The notes: generated by a model not told the origin, from the sequence alone. DNA of 64,000 nucleotides from AC-69 sp963751665 (GCA_963751665.1 CAVVVF010000004.1:186001-250000); one strand, 5' to 3'. Counted from the first letter of the stretch, positions 1 to 9,280 are shown. Numbers and translations: made by a program.

Positions 1-1461
1 CCGAGGGAGCGGGACCGGCTGGTCCGCTCCCTCGGCGTGCTCTTCACCGGGGCGGCGCTGATCGTCGGCGTGGTCATCGCCATCGGGTTCGACTACGGGG
101 CCGGCCACGGCCTGCAGTTCGAGGTCAACACCCAGTGGATCCCGGTCATCGGGGCCCGGTATCACGTCGGGATCGATGGCATCAGCCTGCCCCTGTACGT
201 GTTGACCCTGGCCCTGTCCTTCCTGTGCGCCATCTACAGCTACCGGTTCGTCCCCAGCCCCGGCCGGACGAAGTCCTTCCTTGCGCTGCAACTGTTGCTG
301 GAGACCGGCATGGCCGGCACGTTCATCGCGTTCGACCTCATCCTGTTCTTCGTCTTCTGGGAGCTCGTCCTGGTCCCCATGTACTTCCTCATCGGGATCT
401 GGGGGAGCGCGAACCGCGAATACGCGGCCATCAAGTTCTTCCTCTACACGCTGTTCGGGAGCGTGTTCATGCTGCTGGCGTTCCTGGGCATGTACTTCCG
501 GTCGAACGTGAACGGCGCCCACACGTTCGACATCGTCCAGCTCCAGCAGTTCGCTTCTTCCGGCGGCTTCGGCAAGACGTTCCAGCTGGTGGCGTTCCTG
601 GGCGTGTTCCTGGGATTCGCCATCAAGGTGCCGATGTGGCCGTTCCACACGTGGCTCCCGGACGCGCATACCGAGGCCCCGACCGTCGGCTCGGTCCTCC
701 TGGCCGGGGTCCTGCTGAAGATGGGGACGTACGGGTTCATCCGGATCGCGCTCCCCATCCTCCCGGACGCCGCGCGGGAGTGGGCGCCGTGGATCGGCGG
801 CCTGGCGGCCATCGCCATCGTCTACGCCGCGCTGGCCTGTCTGGCGCAGCGGGACCTGAAGCGGCTGATCGCGTTCTCCTCGGTCGGCCACATGGGCTTC
901 GTCATGCTCGCCATCGCCACCCTCACACCGATCGGGATCAACGCCGCCATCTTCGGGATGGTGGCGCACGGCGTGATCACCGGGATGCTGTTCTTCTGCG
1001 TGGGCTCCATCTACGACCGGTACCACACCCGCGAGATCGCCGAGCTGGGCGGAGGGCTCATGCAGAAGCTCCCATACCTCGGCGGCGTGTTCGCCTTCGT
1101 GGCCATCGCCTCCCTTGGCCTGCCCGGACTGGCCGGGTTCTGGGGCGAGGTCATGGCGTTGCTCTCGTCGTACCAGCCGGCGCAGGCTCTGAACACGGGC
1201 CTGTTCCGGGCATTCATGGTGGCCGGGGGAGTCGGCACGATCCTGACCGCGGGGTACTTCCTGTGGATGTTGCAGCGGGTCAACATGGGCACCCTTCCGG
1301 AACGGTGGAGGGAGGCGCCGCTCCCCGACGTCGTCACCGTGGAATGGGTGTCGTGGGTGCCGCTCCTGTTGGCCATCGTGGCCCTCGGCGTGTTCCCCCG
1401 GCTGATCCTCGGTGTGACCGACGGAGCGGTCTCCGGGCTCATGCACCTTTTCGGCGGATAG
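1..1461 (+). CDS. nuoM: NADH-quinone oxidoreductase subunit M (5' end outside window)
   Basis: Membrane subunit of respiratory complex I that forms one of the antiporter-like proton channels. The reading frame is open from base 1, so the true start lies before the window; the first possible internal start is GTG at 37. The protein is almost entirely hydrophobic helices and keeps the family signatures: a glutamate in FFVFWELVLVPMYFLIG and a lysine in FAIKVPMWPFHTWLPDAHTE. It ends 25 bases before nuoN, as expected for the 3' end of a nuoA-N operon. About 487 visible residues fit a nearly complete NuoM of roughly 500. Confidence 0.96.
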   Translation, partial: PRERDRLVRSLGVLFTGAALIVGVVIAIGFDYGAGHGLQFEVNTQWIPVIGARYHVGIDGISLPLYVLTLALSFLCAIYSYRFVPSPGRTKSFLALQLLLETGMAGTFIAFDLILFFVFWELVLVPMYFLIGIWGSANREYAAIKFFLYTLFGSVFMLLAFLGMYFRSNVNGAHTFDIVQLQQFASSGGFGKTFQLVAFLGVFLGFAIKVPMWPFHTWLPDAHTEAPTVGSVLLAGVLLKMGTYGFIRIALPILPDAAREWAPWIGGLAAIAIVYAALACLAQRDLKRLIAFSSVGHMGFVMLAIATLTPIGINAAIFGMVAHGVITGMLFFCVGSIYDRYHTREIAELGGGLMQKLPYLGGVFAFVAIASLGLPGLAGFWGEVMALLSSYQPAQALNTGLFRAFMVAGGVGTILTAGYFLWMLQRVNMGTLPERWREAPLPDVVTVEWVSWVPLLLAIVALGVFPRLILGVTDGAVSGLMHLFGG

Positions 1462-1486
1462 CGGCCAGCGGAGGCGAGCCGGGCCC

Positions 1487-2947
1487 ATGCGCATCGACTA
1501 CCACGCGATCCTCCCGGAGCTGATCCTCTCCGGGACGATCCTGCTGGTCCTGGTGGCGGACTCCTTCGCCCGGCCCCGCAGGAAATGGGTGGCCATGCCG
1601 CTCTCGTTCCTGGGGATCCTGGCGGCGCTGATCGCCGTGGTGACCTTGATCGGCTCGCACCGCACCACGTTCAACGGCATGTTCGTGGTGGACAACTTCG
1701 CCCTGCTGTTCAAGGTCTTCTTCCTGTCGGTGGCGCTCCTCGTGCTGCTCGTCTCGCTCCGCTACTTCAACGACGGACGCTGGTACCAGGGGGAGTACTA
1801 CTTCCTGCTGCTGACCTCGTTCCTCGGTTGCATCCTCATGCCTTCCTCGCGGGACCTGCTGATGCTGTTCATCTCGCTCGAGCTGGTCTCGGCGCCGGGC
1901 TTCCTCATCGTCGCGTTTCGAAAGTCCGATCCCCGCTCGAACGAGGCCGGGATCAAGTTCTTCCTGTTCGGCGTGCTGTCGTCGGCGGTGATGCTGTACG
2001 GGATGAGCCTGATCTACGGGGTGACCGGGCACACGAACCTGACGGAGATCGGGCAGTCGCTCTCGGGGACCCTGCCGAAGGGGCAGGAGACCGTGGTGCT
2101 TGCGGCCATCCTGTTCATCGTGGCCGGGTTCGCCTTCAAGGTCTCCGCGTTCCCCTTCCAGTTCTGGGCGCCCGACACCTACGAGGGGGCACCCGTCCCG
2201 GTGGCGGCGTTCCTGGCCACGGCGTCGAAGGCCGCCGGGTTCGCCGGGCTCCTCCAGCTCATGTTCGTGGCCTTCGCCGCCACCGCCGAGTTCTGGACGC
2301 CGATCTTCGCCGCCCTGTCGGTGTTCACGATGACCGTGGGCAACCTGGTGGCCCTCCAGCAGCGCCAGATCGTGCGGCTGCTGGCCTACTCGAGCATCGC
2401 CCAGGCCGGGTACATGCTGCTCCCGTTCGCGTTGGTGTCGGGGGACCAGGCCGTCAACAGGGCGGCCTTCGCCGCCGCCACCAACTACATCCTGATCTAC
2501 GCCGTCATGACCCTGGGGGCCTTCGCCGTGGTCATCGCCATGACCAGGGAGTCCCCGAGCCTGCTGATCTCGGACTTCGCCGGCCTGGTCCGCCGGGCCC
2601 CCGTGCTCGGCATCGGGATGATCGTCTTCATGGTCTCGCTCGGCGGCGTCCCTCCGACCGGGGGCTTCTGGGCGAAGTTCTTCATCTTCACCGCGGCCAT
2701 CAGCCGGGGGGGCTTGGGGCCGTGGCTGGCCGTGATCATGGTCCTGAACTCGGTGATCAGCCTGTACTACTACCTCCGCGTGGCCCGGGAGGTGGTGTTC
2801 GTCGAGCCCCGGGTGGAGCGGCCACCGGCCTCGCCGGCCCTGGTCACCGGCGTGGCCGCCCTGGCCACCTTCGCCATCCTGGCCATCGGGATCTACCCGG
2901 AGCTGTTGGCGCACTTCCCGCCGCTATCCACGCTGGCGGGGCCGTAG
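1487..2947 (+). CDS. nuoN: NADH-quinone oxidoreductase subunit N
   Basis: Antiporter-like membrane subunit of complex I and the usual last gene of the nuo operon. The 486-residue product is polytopic and contains the proton-translocation core around FKVSAFPFQFWAPDTYEGAP (lysine in a broken helix). A GGAGG ribosome site lies about 12 bases before the ATG. Intact, with no frameshift, and co-directional with nuoM. NuoN and NuoM are related; the position after nuoM and the WAPDTYEGAP motif place this one in NuoN. Confidence 0.96.
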   Translation: MRIDYHAILPELILSGTILLVLVADSFARPRRKWVAMPLSFLGILAALIAVVTLIGSHRTTFNGMFVVDNFALLFKVFFLSVALLVLLVSLRYFNDGRWYQGEYYFLLLTSFLGCILMPSSRDLLMLFISLELVSAPGFLIVAFRKSDPRSNEAGIKFFLFGVLSSAVMLYGMSLIYGVTGHTNLTEIGQSLSGTLPKGQETVVLAAILFIVAGFAFKVSAFPFQFWAPDTYEGAPVPVAAFLATASKAAGFAGLLQLMFVAFAATAEFWTPIFAALSVFTMTVGNLVALQQRQIVRLLAYSSIAQAGYMLLPFALVSGDQAVNRAAFAAATNYILIYAVMTLGAFAVVIAMTRESPSLLISDFAGLVRRAPVLGIGMIVFMVSLGGVPPTGGFWAKFFIFTAAISRGGLGPWLAVIMVLNSVISLYYYLRVAREVVFVEPRVERPPASPALVTGVAALATFAILAIGIYPELLAHFPPLSTLAGP

Positions 2948-3036
2948 CGACGGCCCACGTTCGCCCGAACCGGCCGTAAGCTCGTGGCGAAGGACCGAAG
3001 AGAGCATCCGTCGATCCGAAGGAGCGTGACGCACAG

Positions 3037-3912
3037 GTGATCGGGATCAACCGGGCGAAGACCTGGGTCCTCATCGCCGCGCTGGGCGGCCTGTTCGTGC
3101 TGATCGGCTACGCGTTCTGCGGGCCTCGGCGGGCTGGATGGACTTCCTGCTCGATCGCGCTGGCCATCAACTTCGCCCTGTACTGGTTCTCCGACCGGAT
3201 CGCCATCGCCACCACCCGTTCACGGCCGGTCAGCGAGCAGGAGTACCCCAGGCTGTACGCGATCGTGCGCGAGCTGACCCAGGCCGAGAGCATGCCCATG
3301 CCCAGGATCTACGTCTCGGACATGCTCCAGCCGAACGCCTTCGCCACCGGGCGGAATCCGGAGCACGCCTCGGTGGCCGTGACGAAGGGGATCCTCCAGA
3401 TCCTGGACGATCGGGAGCTCCGCGGGGTCCTGGCCCACGAGCTGTCGCACGTGAAGAACCACGACATCCTGATCAACTCCATCGCGGCCGGCATCGGGAT
3501 GGCCATCACCCTGCTGGCCCGTTTCGCCTTCTTCTTCGGTGGGAGCGACGAACGGAGCAACCCGCTCGGGCCGTTCGCCTTCCTGATCGCCTGGATCCTG
3601 GCGCCGATCGCCGCGGCCATCATCCAGCTCGCGGTGTCGCGGTCGCGCGAGTACCAGGCCGACGAGTCGGGGGCCATCCTGTCCCGCGATCCGGAGGCGC
3701 TGGCCCAGGCGCTGCGCAAGCTCGACGCGGCCGCCAAGCAGGTGCCCGCGCCGGCCACGGTGAGCCCGGCCGAGGCGCACCTGTTCATCGTGAACCCGTT
3801 CCAGGGCCGTGGTGCGGGAAGGACGCTGGCGAACCTGTTCTCCACGCACCCGCCGACCGAGGCCAGGATCGCCCGGCTCGAGGAGATCCGCAGGAACCTG
3901 AACCTGGCCTAG
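3037..3912 (+). CDS. htpX: M48 family membrane metalloprotease HtpX
   Basis: Membrane-bound zinc protease of the HtpX family, which clears misfolded membrane proteins under stress. Two hydrophobic segments lie at about residues 10-30 and 36-52, then the catalytic zinc motif HELSH at 134-138 (HExxH), further hydrophobic helices near 150-205, and the third zinc ligand in SREYQADESGA. Starts at GTG 3037 with AAGGAG upstream. At 291 aa it is normal length. It follows nuoN after about 90 bases and may be separately transcribed. Confidence 0.93.
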   Translation: MIGINRAKTWVLIAALGGLFVLIGYAFCGPRRAGWTSCSIALAINFALYWFSDRIAIATTRSRPVSEQEYPRLYAIVRELTQAESMPMPRIYVSDMLQPNAFATGRNPEHASVAVTKGILQILDDRELRGVLAHELSHVKNHDILINSIAAGIGMAITLLARFAFFFGGSDERSNPLGPFAFLIAWILAPIAAAIIQLAVSRSREYQADESGAILSRDPEALAQALRKLDAAAKQVPAPATVSPAEAHLFIVNPFQGRGAGRTLANLFSTHPPTEARIARLEEIRRNLNLA

Positions 3913-3918
3913 CCCGGG

Positions 3919-4582
3919 TCAGGCCAGGAGGGCGGCGAGGTCGGGGATCAGCGTGTGGCCGTCGGATGCGGCCGGCTCGTCTTGGGACGGGTCCCGCTGG
4001 ATCAGGTAGGTCCGCATGCCGAGGGCGGCCGCCCCATCGCAGTAGACGGCCTGATCGTCCACGAACGCGGCGTCGGCCGGCTCCGCGCCCAACCGGTCCA
4101 GGGCAGCGCGATAGATGGCCGGGTCGGGCTTGGCTGACCCAACCTCGAAGGACAGGACCACCGCGTCCATCTCCTGCTCCAGGCCCAGGCCGTCCACGAC
4201 CGGCCGGGTGGAGCGGGAGCAGTTGCTGACCAGCGCGGTTCGCACCCCCCGAGCCCGGAGGGCGCGAAGGACCGGGATGGAGTCCTCGTACAGGTGGATC
4301 CGGGTGAGGAGCGAGGCTCCGCTCGAGCTCGAGGAGCTCGCTGACCAGGCCGGGCTCGGGATCGAGTCCGCACGCCACGAGGACGCTGGCCATGTCCTCC
4401 TCGGCGCCGGAGAACGTCCCGACGCCCCGCGACGGCCGGGTCCGGTCGAACGCCGCCTGGAGCTCCGGCCCGGAGATGCCGATCCGTGCCGCCATGGTGT
4501 CCCGCAGGCCCGGCCACTCGCCCCACACGAGCGTGTCGTAGAGGTCGATCAGGACGGCGGCGGGTGCTTCTGCGTATCCCAT
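3919..4582 (-). CDS. HAD-superfamily hydrolase, frameshifted
   Basis: Probable small-molecule phosphatase of the haloacid dehalogenase superfamily. Motif I (LIDLYDTLV, nucleophile Asp) is near the start; the middle and C-terminal part carries motif II-like VSNCS and the motif III/IV region KPDPAIYRAALDRLG...AFVDDQ. The two halves lie in different frames and meet near 4315, where one base appears gained or lost. Both halves are well conserved, so a sequence indel is as likely as real inactivation. Substrate unknown. Convergent with htpX, with a 6-base gap. Confidence 0.75.
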
Positions 4583-4663
4583 GTCCCTTTCAGGCTACCG
4601 CCCGGCCGGCGACGCCCACCCCGGTGCCCAGCTCGCGCCCACCCCGCTGCCCGCACACCACCC

Positions 4664-4782
4664 GTCAGGAACCTGACGACTGGCCCTGAGGAATGCCTGG
4701 TGGCACTTGCCGTTTCGCATGGAGGGGTGTCAGGACCCTGACGACCCTCGCGCGACGGAAGGGCATGGAATCAGGACCCTCC
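4664..4782. promoter_or_regulatory. Palindromic operator-like sites upstream of marR
   Basis: Two near-identical inverted repeats, GTCAGGAACCTGAC (4664-4677) and GTCAGGACCCTGAC (4729-4742), each with 6-bp arms around a 2-bp centre and spaced 65 bp apart. A third half-matching copy, TCAGGACCCT, lies at 4771-4780. They sit between the divergent HAD gene and the MarR gene. MarR proteins bind short palindromes near their own promoters, so autoregulation is the simplest reading; this is inferred from position. Confidence 0.6.
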
Positions 4783-4792
4783 ACCGACGGAA

Positions 4793-5293
4793 GTGGACTC
4801 CAGTCGCGGCGCGGGTGTCGTCAGCGCGTGCTATCGGTCCCTCGTGGACGACGATGCCACCAGTCCGATGGACCTCATCACCACGATCCTTCGGTTCCAT
4901 CACATCCTTGAGGCCCGGCTCGATCGAGCCCTCAACGGCTGTGGGCTGTCGTTCGCCCAGTACGAGGTGATGGAGGTCCTTGTGGCCGAGCCCAAGCTCC
5001 ACGCCGGGGAGCTCGGCCGGCGGCTCCACATAACCAGGCAGTCGGCGCACGGCCTGCTCAAACAGCTCGCGAGAGCAGGCCTCATCGAGCTCCTGCCGAA
5101 AGATGGTGCGATCCGCTGTGCCTGGCTTACCTCGGCGGGGCGCAAGCGCCTCGACACGTGCAGGCGTGCCCTCGAAAGCATCGAGCGGGCAACGGCGGCT
5201 CTGCCCAGCACCACGGCTCTCGACCTGCGCGAGACTCTCGCGAGCTTCGAGGCGGCCCTGGTTCCACGGCCCCGCCCGTGGTGGCTCGATTGA
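4793..5293 (+). CDS. MarR-family transcriptional regulator
   Basis: Winged-helix DNA-binding repressor of the MarR type. The core runs from FHHILEARLDRAL through LSFAQYEVMEVLVAEP, the recognition helix region GELGRRLHITRQSAHGLLKQL and the wing GLIELLPKDGAIRCAWLTSAGR. The listed start is GTG 4793; ATG 4868 (MDLITTILRF) gives a typical 141-residue MarR and is probably the real start, since the upstream part has no family similarity. No clear ribosome site supports either. Converges with the aminotransferase gene (13-base gap). Ligand unknown. Confidence 0.83.
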   Translation: MDSSRGAGVVSACYRSLVDDDATSPMDLITTILRFHHILEARLDRALNGCGLSFAQYEVMEVLVAEPKLHAGELGRRLHITRQSAHGLLKQLARAGLIELLPKDGAIRCAWLTSAGRKRLDTCRRALESIERATAALPSTTALDLRETLASFEAALVPRPRPWWLD

Positions 5294-5306
5294 CAGGCTC
5301 CATCCG

Positions 5307-6701
5307 CTACTTCACGAGCTGGCCGCAGAACTCGGAGAAGCCGTCGACGTACCGCTGGATGTCGTCCTCGTCGTGCTGGACCGAGATCGTCCACTGCTCC
5401 TCGTCGCCGGGCGTCATGAAGATGCCGCGGTTGATCATCCAGGAGAACGACGCGTAGAACAGGTCGGGGATCGTCTCCAGGAAGTCGCGGTAGTTGGCCA
5501 ACGGCTCCTTGCGGTAGGAGACGCAGCCCTTGGCTCCCAGGTCCACTGTATGGGCCGGGATGCCCGTGTCGTCGATGACGCCCTGGCATCCCTCGGCCAG
5601 CATCGTCCCCATCTTGCCGAGTTGGTCGTAGGCGTCCTTGGTGAGGACCTCGGTCAGAGCAGCCAGCCCGGCCGCCACGGACAGGGGGTTGCCGTTGAAC
5701 GTCCCCTGCTGAGCCGCGCCCTTGGTCACCGCGTCCATGATCCTGGCCTCGCCCCCGAACGCACCGATCGTCGCGCCGCCCCCGATGGCCTTGGCGAAGG
5801 CCGCCAGGTGGGGCCGGACCCCGAACCGCTCGGTGGCCCCGCCGTAGGCGATGGTGCCGCCGCACTTGACCTCGTCGAAGATCAGCACGACTCCGTTCGC
5901 GTCGCAGAGATCCCGGAGTGCCTGCAGGTACCCGGGCTGCGGCACCACGATGCCGACGTTCATCATCACCGGCTCGAGGATCAGTGCCGCGATCTCGTTC
6001 CCGTGCTCCCCGAAGAGCTCCTCCACCGCCTTCGCGTCGTTGAAGGGGACGATGATCGTGTCGTTCCACATCGAGCGGGGCACGCCCTTGGAGGTCGGGT
6101 GCGTCGTGTACGCCGAGCCGGCCGTGTCGGCCGACTCTCCCTTCACGTTGAACCGCATGTCGAGGACGTCGGACTCGGGGACCACCGAGAACAGGACCAC
6201 ATCGTGGTGGCCGTGGTAGGAGCCCTCCATCTTCACGATCCGGTCCCGGCCCGTGGCGGCCCGCGCCACCCGCACGGCGTCCATGGTGGCCTCGGTGCCG
6301 GAGTTGACGAACCGAACCTGCTCGAGCTGGAACCGTTCGCAGACCGCCTCCGCCAGGGCCACGGTCGGTTCCGTCGGCACGGCGAAGTGGATCCCCTGGT
6401 CGGCCACCTTGCGGATGGCCTCCACGATCTTTGGATGCGCGTGGCCAACCACGTTCACCCCGAAGCCGCCGTGGAAGTCCACGTACTCGGTCCCGTCCAC
6501 GTCCCACACCTTCGAGCCCTTGCCCCGGGCCAGGTAGATGGGGTAGGGGTCGTTGGCCTGGAAGTTCGAGGCCACGCCCTTGGGCAAGCTCCGCACGGCG
6601 CGCTGGTGGAGCTTCGCGGATGCCGGGGTGCGCTCCAGCAGCCGCCGCTCCTCGCGTTCGCCGATCTCCCCAGCCCTGGCCTTCAGCCGTTCGACATCCA
6701 C
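5307..6701 (-). CDS. Class III PLP-dependent aminotransferase (glutamate-1-semialdehyde aminotransferase-like)
   Basis: Fold-type I PLP enzyme of the class III aminotransferase family. Visible motifs: substrate-side GFGVNVVGHAHP, FVNSGTEATMDAVR, SYHGHHD, cofactor-binding Asp in VLIFDEVKCGG, and the Schiff-base lysine in AAFAKAIGGGATIGAF. Overall closest in layout to HemL, but the FDEV-KCGG and AFAK-AIGGG stretches differ from canonical HemL (FDEVMTGFR, LGKVIGGG), so it may act on another amino acid or omega-amine. ATG 6701 has AGGAGGTG upstream. No other tetrapyrrole gene is in the window, so I do not assign hemL. Confidence 0.85.
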   Translation of the reverse strand: MDVERLKARAGEIGEREERRLLERTPASAKLHQRAVRSLPKGVASNFQANDPYPIYLARGKGSKVWDVDGTEYVDFHGGFGVNVVGHAHPKIVEAIRKVADQGIHFAVPTEPTVALAEAVCERFQLEQVRFVNSGTEATMDAVRVARAATGRDRIVKMEGSYHGHHDVVLFSVVPESDVLDMRFNVKGESADTAGSAYTTHPTSKGVPRSMWNDTIIVPFNDAKAVEELFGEHGNEIAALILEPVMMNVGIVVPQPGYLQALRDLCDANGVVLIFDEVKCGGTIAYGGATERFGVRPHLAAFAKAIGGGATIGAFGGEARIMDAVTKGAAQQGTFNGNPLSVAAGLAALTEVLTKDAYDQLGKMGTMLAEGCQGVIDDTGIPAHTVDLGAKGCVSYRKEPLANYRDFLETIPDLFYASFSWMINRGIFMTPGDEEQWTISVQHDEDDIQRYVDGFSEFCGQLVK

Positions 6702-6740
6702 GCGTCCACCTCCTGAGCGGGCCAGCCTACCGAAATGCCC

Positions 6741-7241
6741 TCACGGGCGGAAGTTCACGAACTGGAGCGGGATCTCGAAGTCGTGGTCCCGCACCGCGCG
6801 CATGACCTCCTGGAGATCGTCCTTCTTCTTGCTGGCGACGCGGATCTGGTCGCCCTGGATCTGGCTCTGCACCTTGGCCCCAGCGCCCTTGACGAACCGA
6901 ACGATCTCCTTCGCCTTCTCGTCCGTGATCCCCACGTTCACGTGGACGCTCTGCCGGTAGGTCCCCTTCGCCGCCGGCTGGACCGTCCCCTCCTTCAGGG
7001 CCTTGATCGGGACGTCGCGCCGGACCGCCTTCTCCTTCAGGACCTCGACGGCGGCCTTCAGCCGGTCCTCGGTGGAGGAGCGGACCTCGATCAGCCTGTC
7101 GTCCCGGTCGATGGTCGTGCCCGTGTTCTTGAAGTCGAACCGCTGCTGGATCTCCCGGCGGGCCTGGTCCACGGCGTTGCTCACCTCGGGCATCGAGACC
7201 TGGGAGACGATGTCGAACGAGAAGTCCTTCGCCATGGCCAT
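6741..7241 (-). CDS. yajQ: YajQ-family nucleotide-binding protein
   Basis: Small cytoplasmic protein of the YajQ/UPF0234 family with two RNA-recognition-like folds. Characteristic segments are FSFDIVSQVSMPEVSNAVDQ at the start, IQQRFDFKNTGTTI, and the C-terminal SQIQGDQIRVASKKKDDLQ. Family members bind nucleotides, and some (in Xanthomonas and Pseudomonas) bind cyclic di-GMP. 166 aa, normal size. The family start is more likely the second Met (7235). Same strand as the aminotransferase upstream at 40 bases. Confidence 0.93.
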   Translation of the reverse strand: MAMAKDFSFDIVSQVSMPEVSNAVDQARREIQQRFDFKNTGTTIDRDDRLIEVRSSTEDRLKAAVEVLKEKAVRRDVPIKALKEGTVQPAAKGTYRQSVHVNVGITDEKAKEIVRFVKGAGAKVQSQIQGDQIRVASKKKDDLQEVMRAVRDHDFEIPLQFVNFRP

Positions 7242-7306
7242 ATCTTAGGGACCCGAGCCTGCCGCGGACCACGCCCTTCACCCCAGACCGGCGATACGCT
7301 GCCGCG

Positions 7307-8602
7307 ATGAACGAGGGCCACGAGCTCCGGTGGGACGCGGCGCTGTACGCGGCGGGAGCCGCCGCGGCCGGCGCCGCGGCCCTGTCCGATCGGATCCCGC
7401 TCCAGCGTGACTGGGGAAGGATGGCGCTCGTCCCCTACGCGGTGGGAGCGCTCGGGGCGTTGGCCCTGGCGCGCGCGGGCAGGCGCGCGCCGGCCCGTGC
7501 CCGGGTGGCGCTGGCTGTCGTCGTCCTGATGGGCGCGGCCTTCCTCCCGATGGCGTTCGAGGTGTGGTGGCGCGCTCGCGACGGGTTCGACGGCCACGTC
7601 CAGTCCGAGACCCTGGTGACCGAGGAGTCGGCTGAGGCCCTTCTCGCCGGCCACGACCCGTACGCCGCGTCCTTCGCGTCCGGTCCGCTCGGTTCCTGGC
7701 CGCCGGGGACCGCGGACCACGTCCCCTACCTCCCCGGCATGTTCGCCTTCGGCATGCCGCGGGCCGTCGCGGGCGACGCTCCGCTCGCCGACGCCCGTCT
7801 CGCCTTCGCGCTCGTGTCGCTGGCGGCGCTCGCCCTCGCCCTGTGGCTGGCGCGGCCGCCGCCCGGACGTGGACTTACGGCGCTCCTCGTCGTGCTGGCG
7901 CTCCCTACCGGCGCCCGATACCTGGCCGGCGGCGGCGACGACGTCACGGTGCTCTCGCTGATGCTGCTGTCCTTGGTCTTTCTCCACCGGAAGCAACCCC
8001 TCGCGGCTGGCCTCGCCGGGGGGCTGGCCGCAGCCATCAAGCAGACGGCGTGGCCCCTCCTTCCCTTCCTGATCCTCGCGGCCCGCGACGAAGATGGAAG
8101 GCGGGCGTCGGGGCGAACCCTCGCCGCCGCGTCGGCCGTCATGGTCCCGCTGATCGCCCCCTTCCTCGCGTGGAACCCCTCGGCCTTCGTGCAGGACGTC
8201 GTGCTGTTCCCGCTCGGCCTGGCCCGCCAGCCCACCCTGGCGGCCAGCCCAACGCTGGGGAGCCTCCTCGCCGACACCCTCGCCTTGCCGAAGGGGGTCG
8301 TCGCCGGGGCTCTGCTGCTCATCGTCCTGCTGGTGGCGGCGTACGTGGCGTTCGTCAAGCCCCCCAGCGACGCACGGGGCGCGGCGGAGCGAACCGCCCT
8401 CGTCATGCTGCTGGCGATCATGCTGGCGACGGCCGGACGGTTCGGCTACCTCCTGTATCCGATCGGCCTGTTCGCGTGGGCCCGGCTGGTCCTGCTGCCC
8501 GAGGAGAGCCAGGTCGTCACGCGGCCGGCTGCCGACACCCCGGCGGTAAGATGGCGTTCCACCCGGGAGGGTGCCCGAGCGGCCAAAGGGAGCGGTCTGT
8601 AA
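7307..8602 (+). CDS. Polytopic membrane protein, glycosyltransferase 87-like
   Basis: A 431-residue protein with about ten hydrophobic helices, a periplasmic loop carrying ESAEALLAGHDPY and PYLPGMF, and a GGDDVTVL motif between helices. This layout resembles GT-C polyprenyl-phosphate-dependent mannosyltransferases of the GT87/DUF2029 type; the donor and acceptor cannot be told. The frame has no stop of its own before tRNA-Tyr: its TAA at 8600-8602 falls in the tRNA anticodon loop, so the last 13 codons overlap the tRNA. The C-terminal tail is therefore probably not under selection. Confidence 0.72.
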   Translation: MNEGHELRWDAALYAAGAAAAGAAALSDRIPLQRDWGRMALVPYAVGALGALALARAGRRAPARARVALAVVVLMGAAFLPMAFEVWWRARDGFDGHVQSETLVTEESAEALLAGHDPYAASFASGPLGSWPPGTADHVPYLPGMFAFGMPRAVAGDAPLADARLAFALVSLAALALALWLARPPPGRGLTALLVVLALPTGARYLAGGGDDVTVLSLMLLSLVFLHRKQPLAAGLAGGLAAAIKQTAWPLLPFLILAARDEDGRRASGRTLAAASAVMVPLIAPFLAWNPSAFVQDVVLFPLGLARQPTLAASPTLGSLLADTLALPKGVVAGALLLIVLLVAAYVAFVKPPSDARGAAERTALVMLLAIMLATAGRFGYLLYPIGLFAWARLVLLPEESQVVTRPAADTPAVRWRSTREGARAAKGSGL

Positions 8603-8649
8603 AATCGCCGGCGTAGCCTACGGAGGTTCGAATCCTCCCCCTCCCACCA
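8565..8649 (+). tRNA. tRNA-Tyr (GUA)
   Basis: Class II tRNA with acceptor pairing GGGAGGG/CCCTCCC, D arm, anticodon stem GCGGT/ATCGC around loop CTGTAAA (anticodon GTA), a long variable arm, T arm GGAGG-TTCGAAT-CCTCC and encoded CCA at 8647-8649. Its 3' end is the left boundary of an integrated element. Confidence 0.97.
8630..8649 (+). other. attL: tRNA-Tyr 3'-end copy of the 20-bp direct repeat
   Basis: GAATCCTCCCCCTCCCACCA, covering the T-arm 3' half, acceptor strand and CCA of tRNA-Tyr. An identical copy lies at 11436-11455 (attR). This is the usual footprint of a tyrosine recombinase integrating into the 3' end of a tRNA gene. Confidence 0.85.
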
Positions 8650-8738
8650 GCCAGCCAGCCAGAATCGCCTCTGACCTGCACTGGTCGGCAGCAAGTGGGC
8701 ACTCAAGACCTACAACGCCCAGTGCCGAGGGAAGAGGC

Positions 8739-9280
8739 ATGGCGTACATCGAGGAGCGGCGGAACGGCTGGCTTGTCGTCTGGCGCGAAGGGGAGACCGG
8801 GAAGAAGCTCTAGCGGCTCGTCAACTGGGGGGCGATCCCGACACGCTCGGCGGTGTCCTCGCGAAGGAGGAGGCGCGCAAGGCCGCCGAGGCGCTCGCCG
8901 AGGAGAAGCGGAAGACCGAGCGCGCGTATCGGGGGTCGCTCGAGCGCGTGAGGAAGCACAACCGGCAGGACTACCCGGACTGGCCGCAAGACCTGCTCGT
9001 CGGCCCAGGCGAGGAGAACCTCCGGTTCGAGAACTACCTGGAGTCGCTGATCGACGGCGGTGCGATCACCGAGTCCGCGAAGCACACCTACCGGCATACC
9101 CTCAAGAACCACGTCCGGGACACAAGCTAGCTTGGCCGGAAGAACGTCAAGTCATCGATGCGGAGACGAGGTCGTGCGCGTCGGTCGCGCTAAGAAGATC
9201 ACGCTACTGAAGACAGAGGCCGCGCAGCGGTCGGTACCGATCCCGTGCGCCCGGCCAGGCAGCGTCCGGCAATCGGACGA
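8739..9280 (+). pseudogene. Tyrosine recombinase (phage-type integrase) remnant
   Basis: Begins with MAYIEERRNGWLVVWREGE, a typical integrase N-terminal DNA-binding start, then hits a stop at 8811-8813. The frame from about 8831 continues with a charged helix and the core-binding domain (NYLESLIDGGAITESAKHTYRHTL) to a stop at 9128-9130. A third frame near 9195-9245 has ITLLKTEAAQRSVPIP, typical of the catalytic-domain stretch before the His box. The Arg-His-Arg-Tyr active site is missing, so it cannot be functional as read. Position next to tRNA-Tyr fits an integrase abutting its attachment site. Confidence 0.8.
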
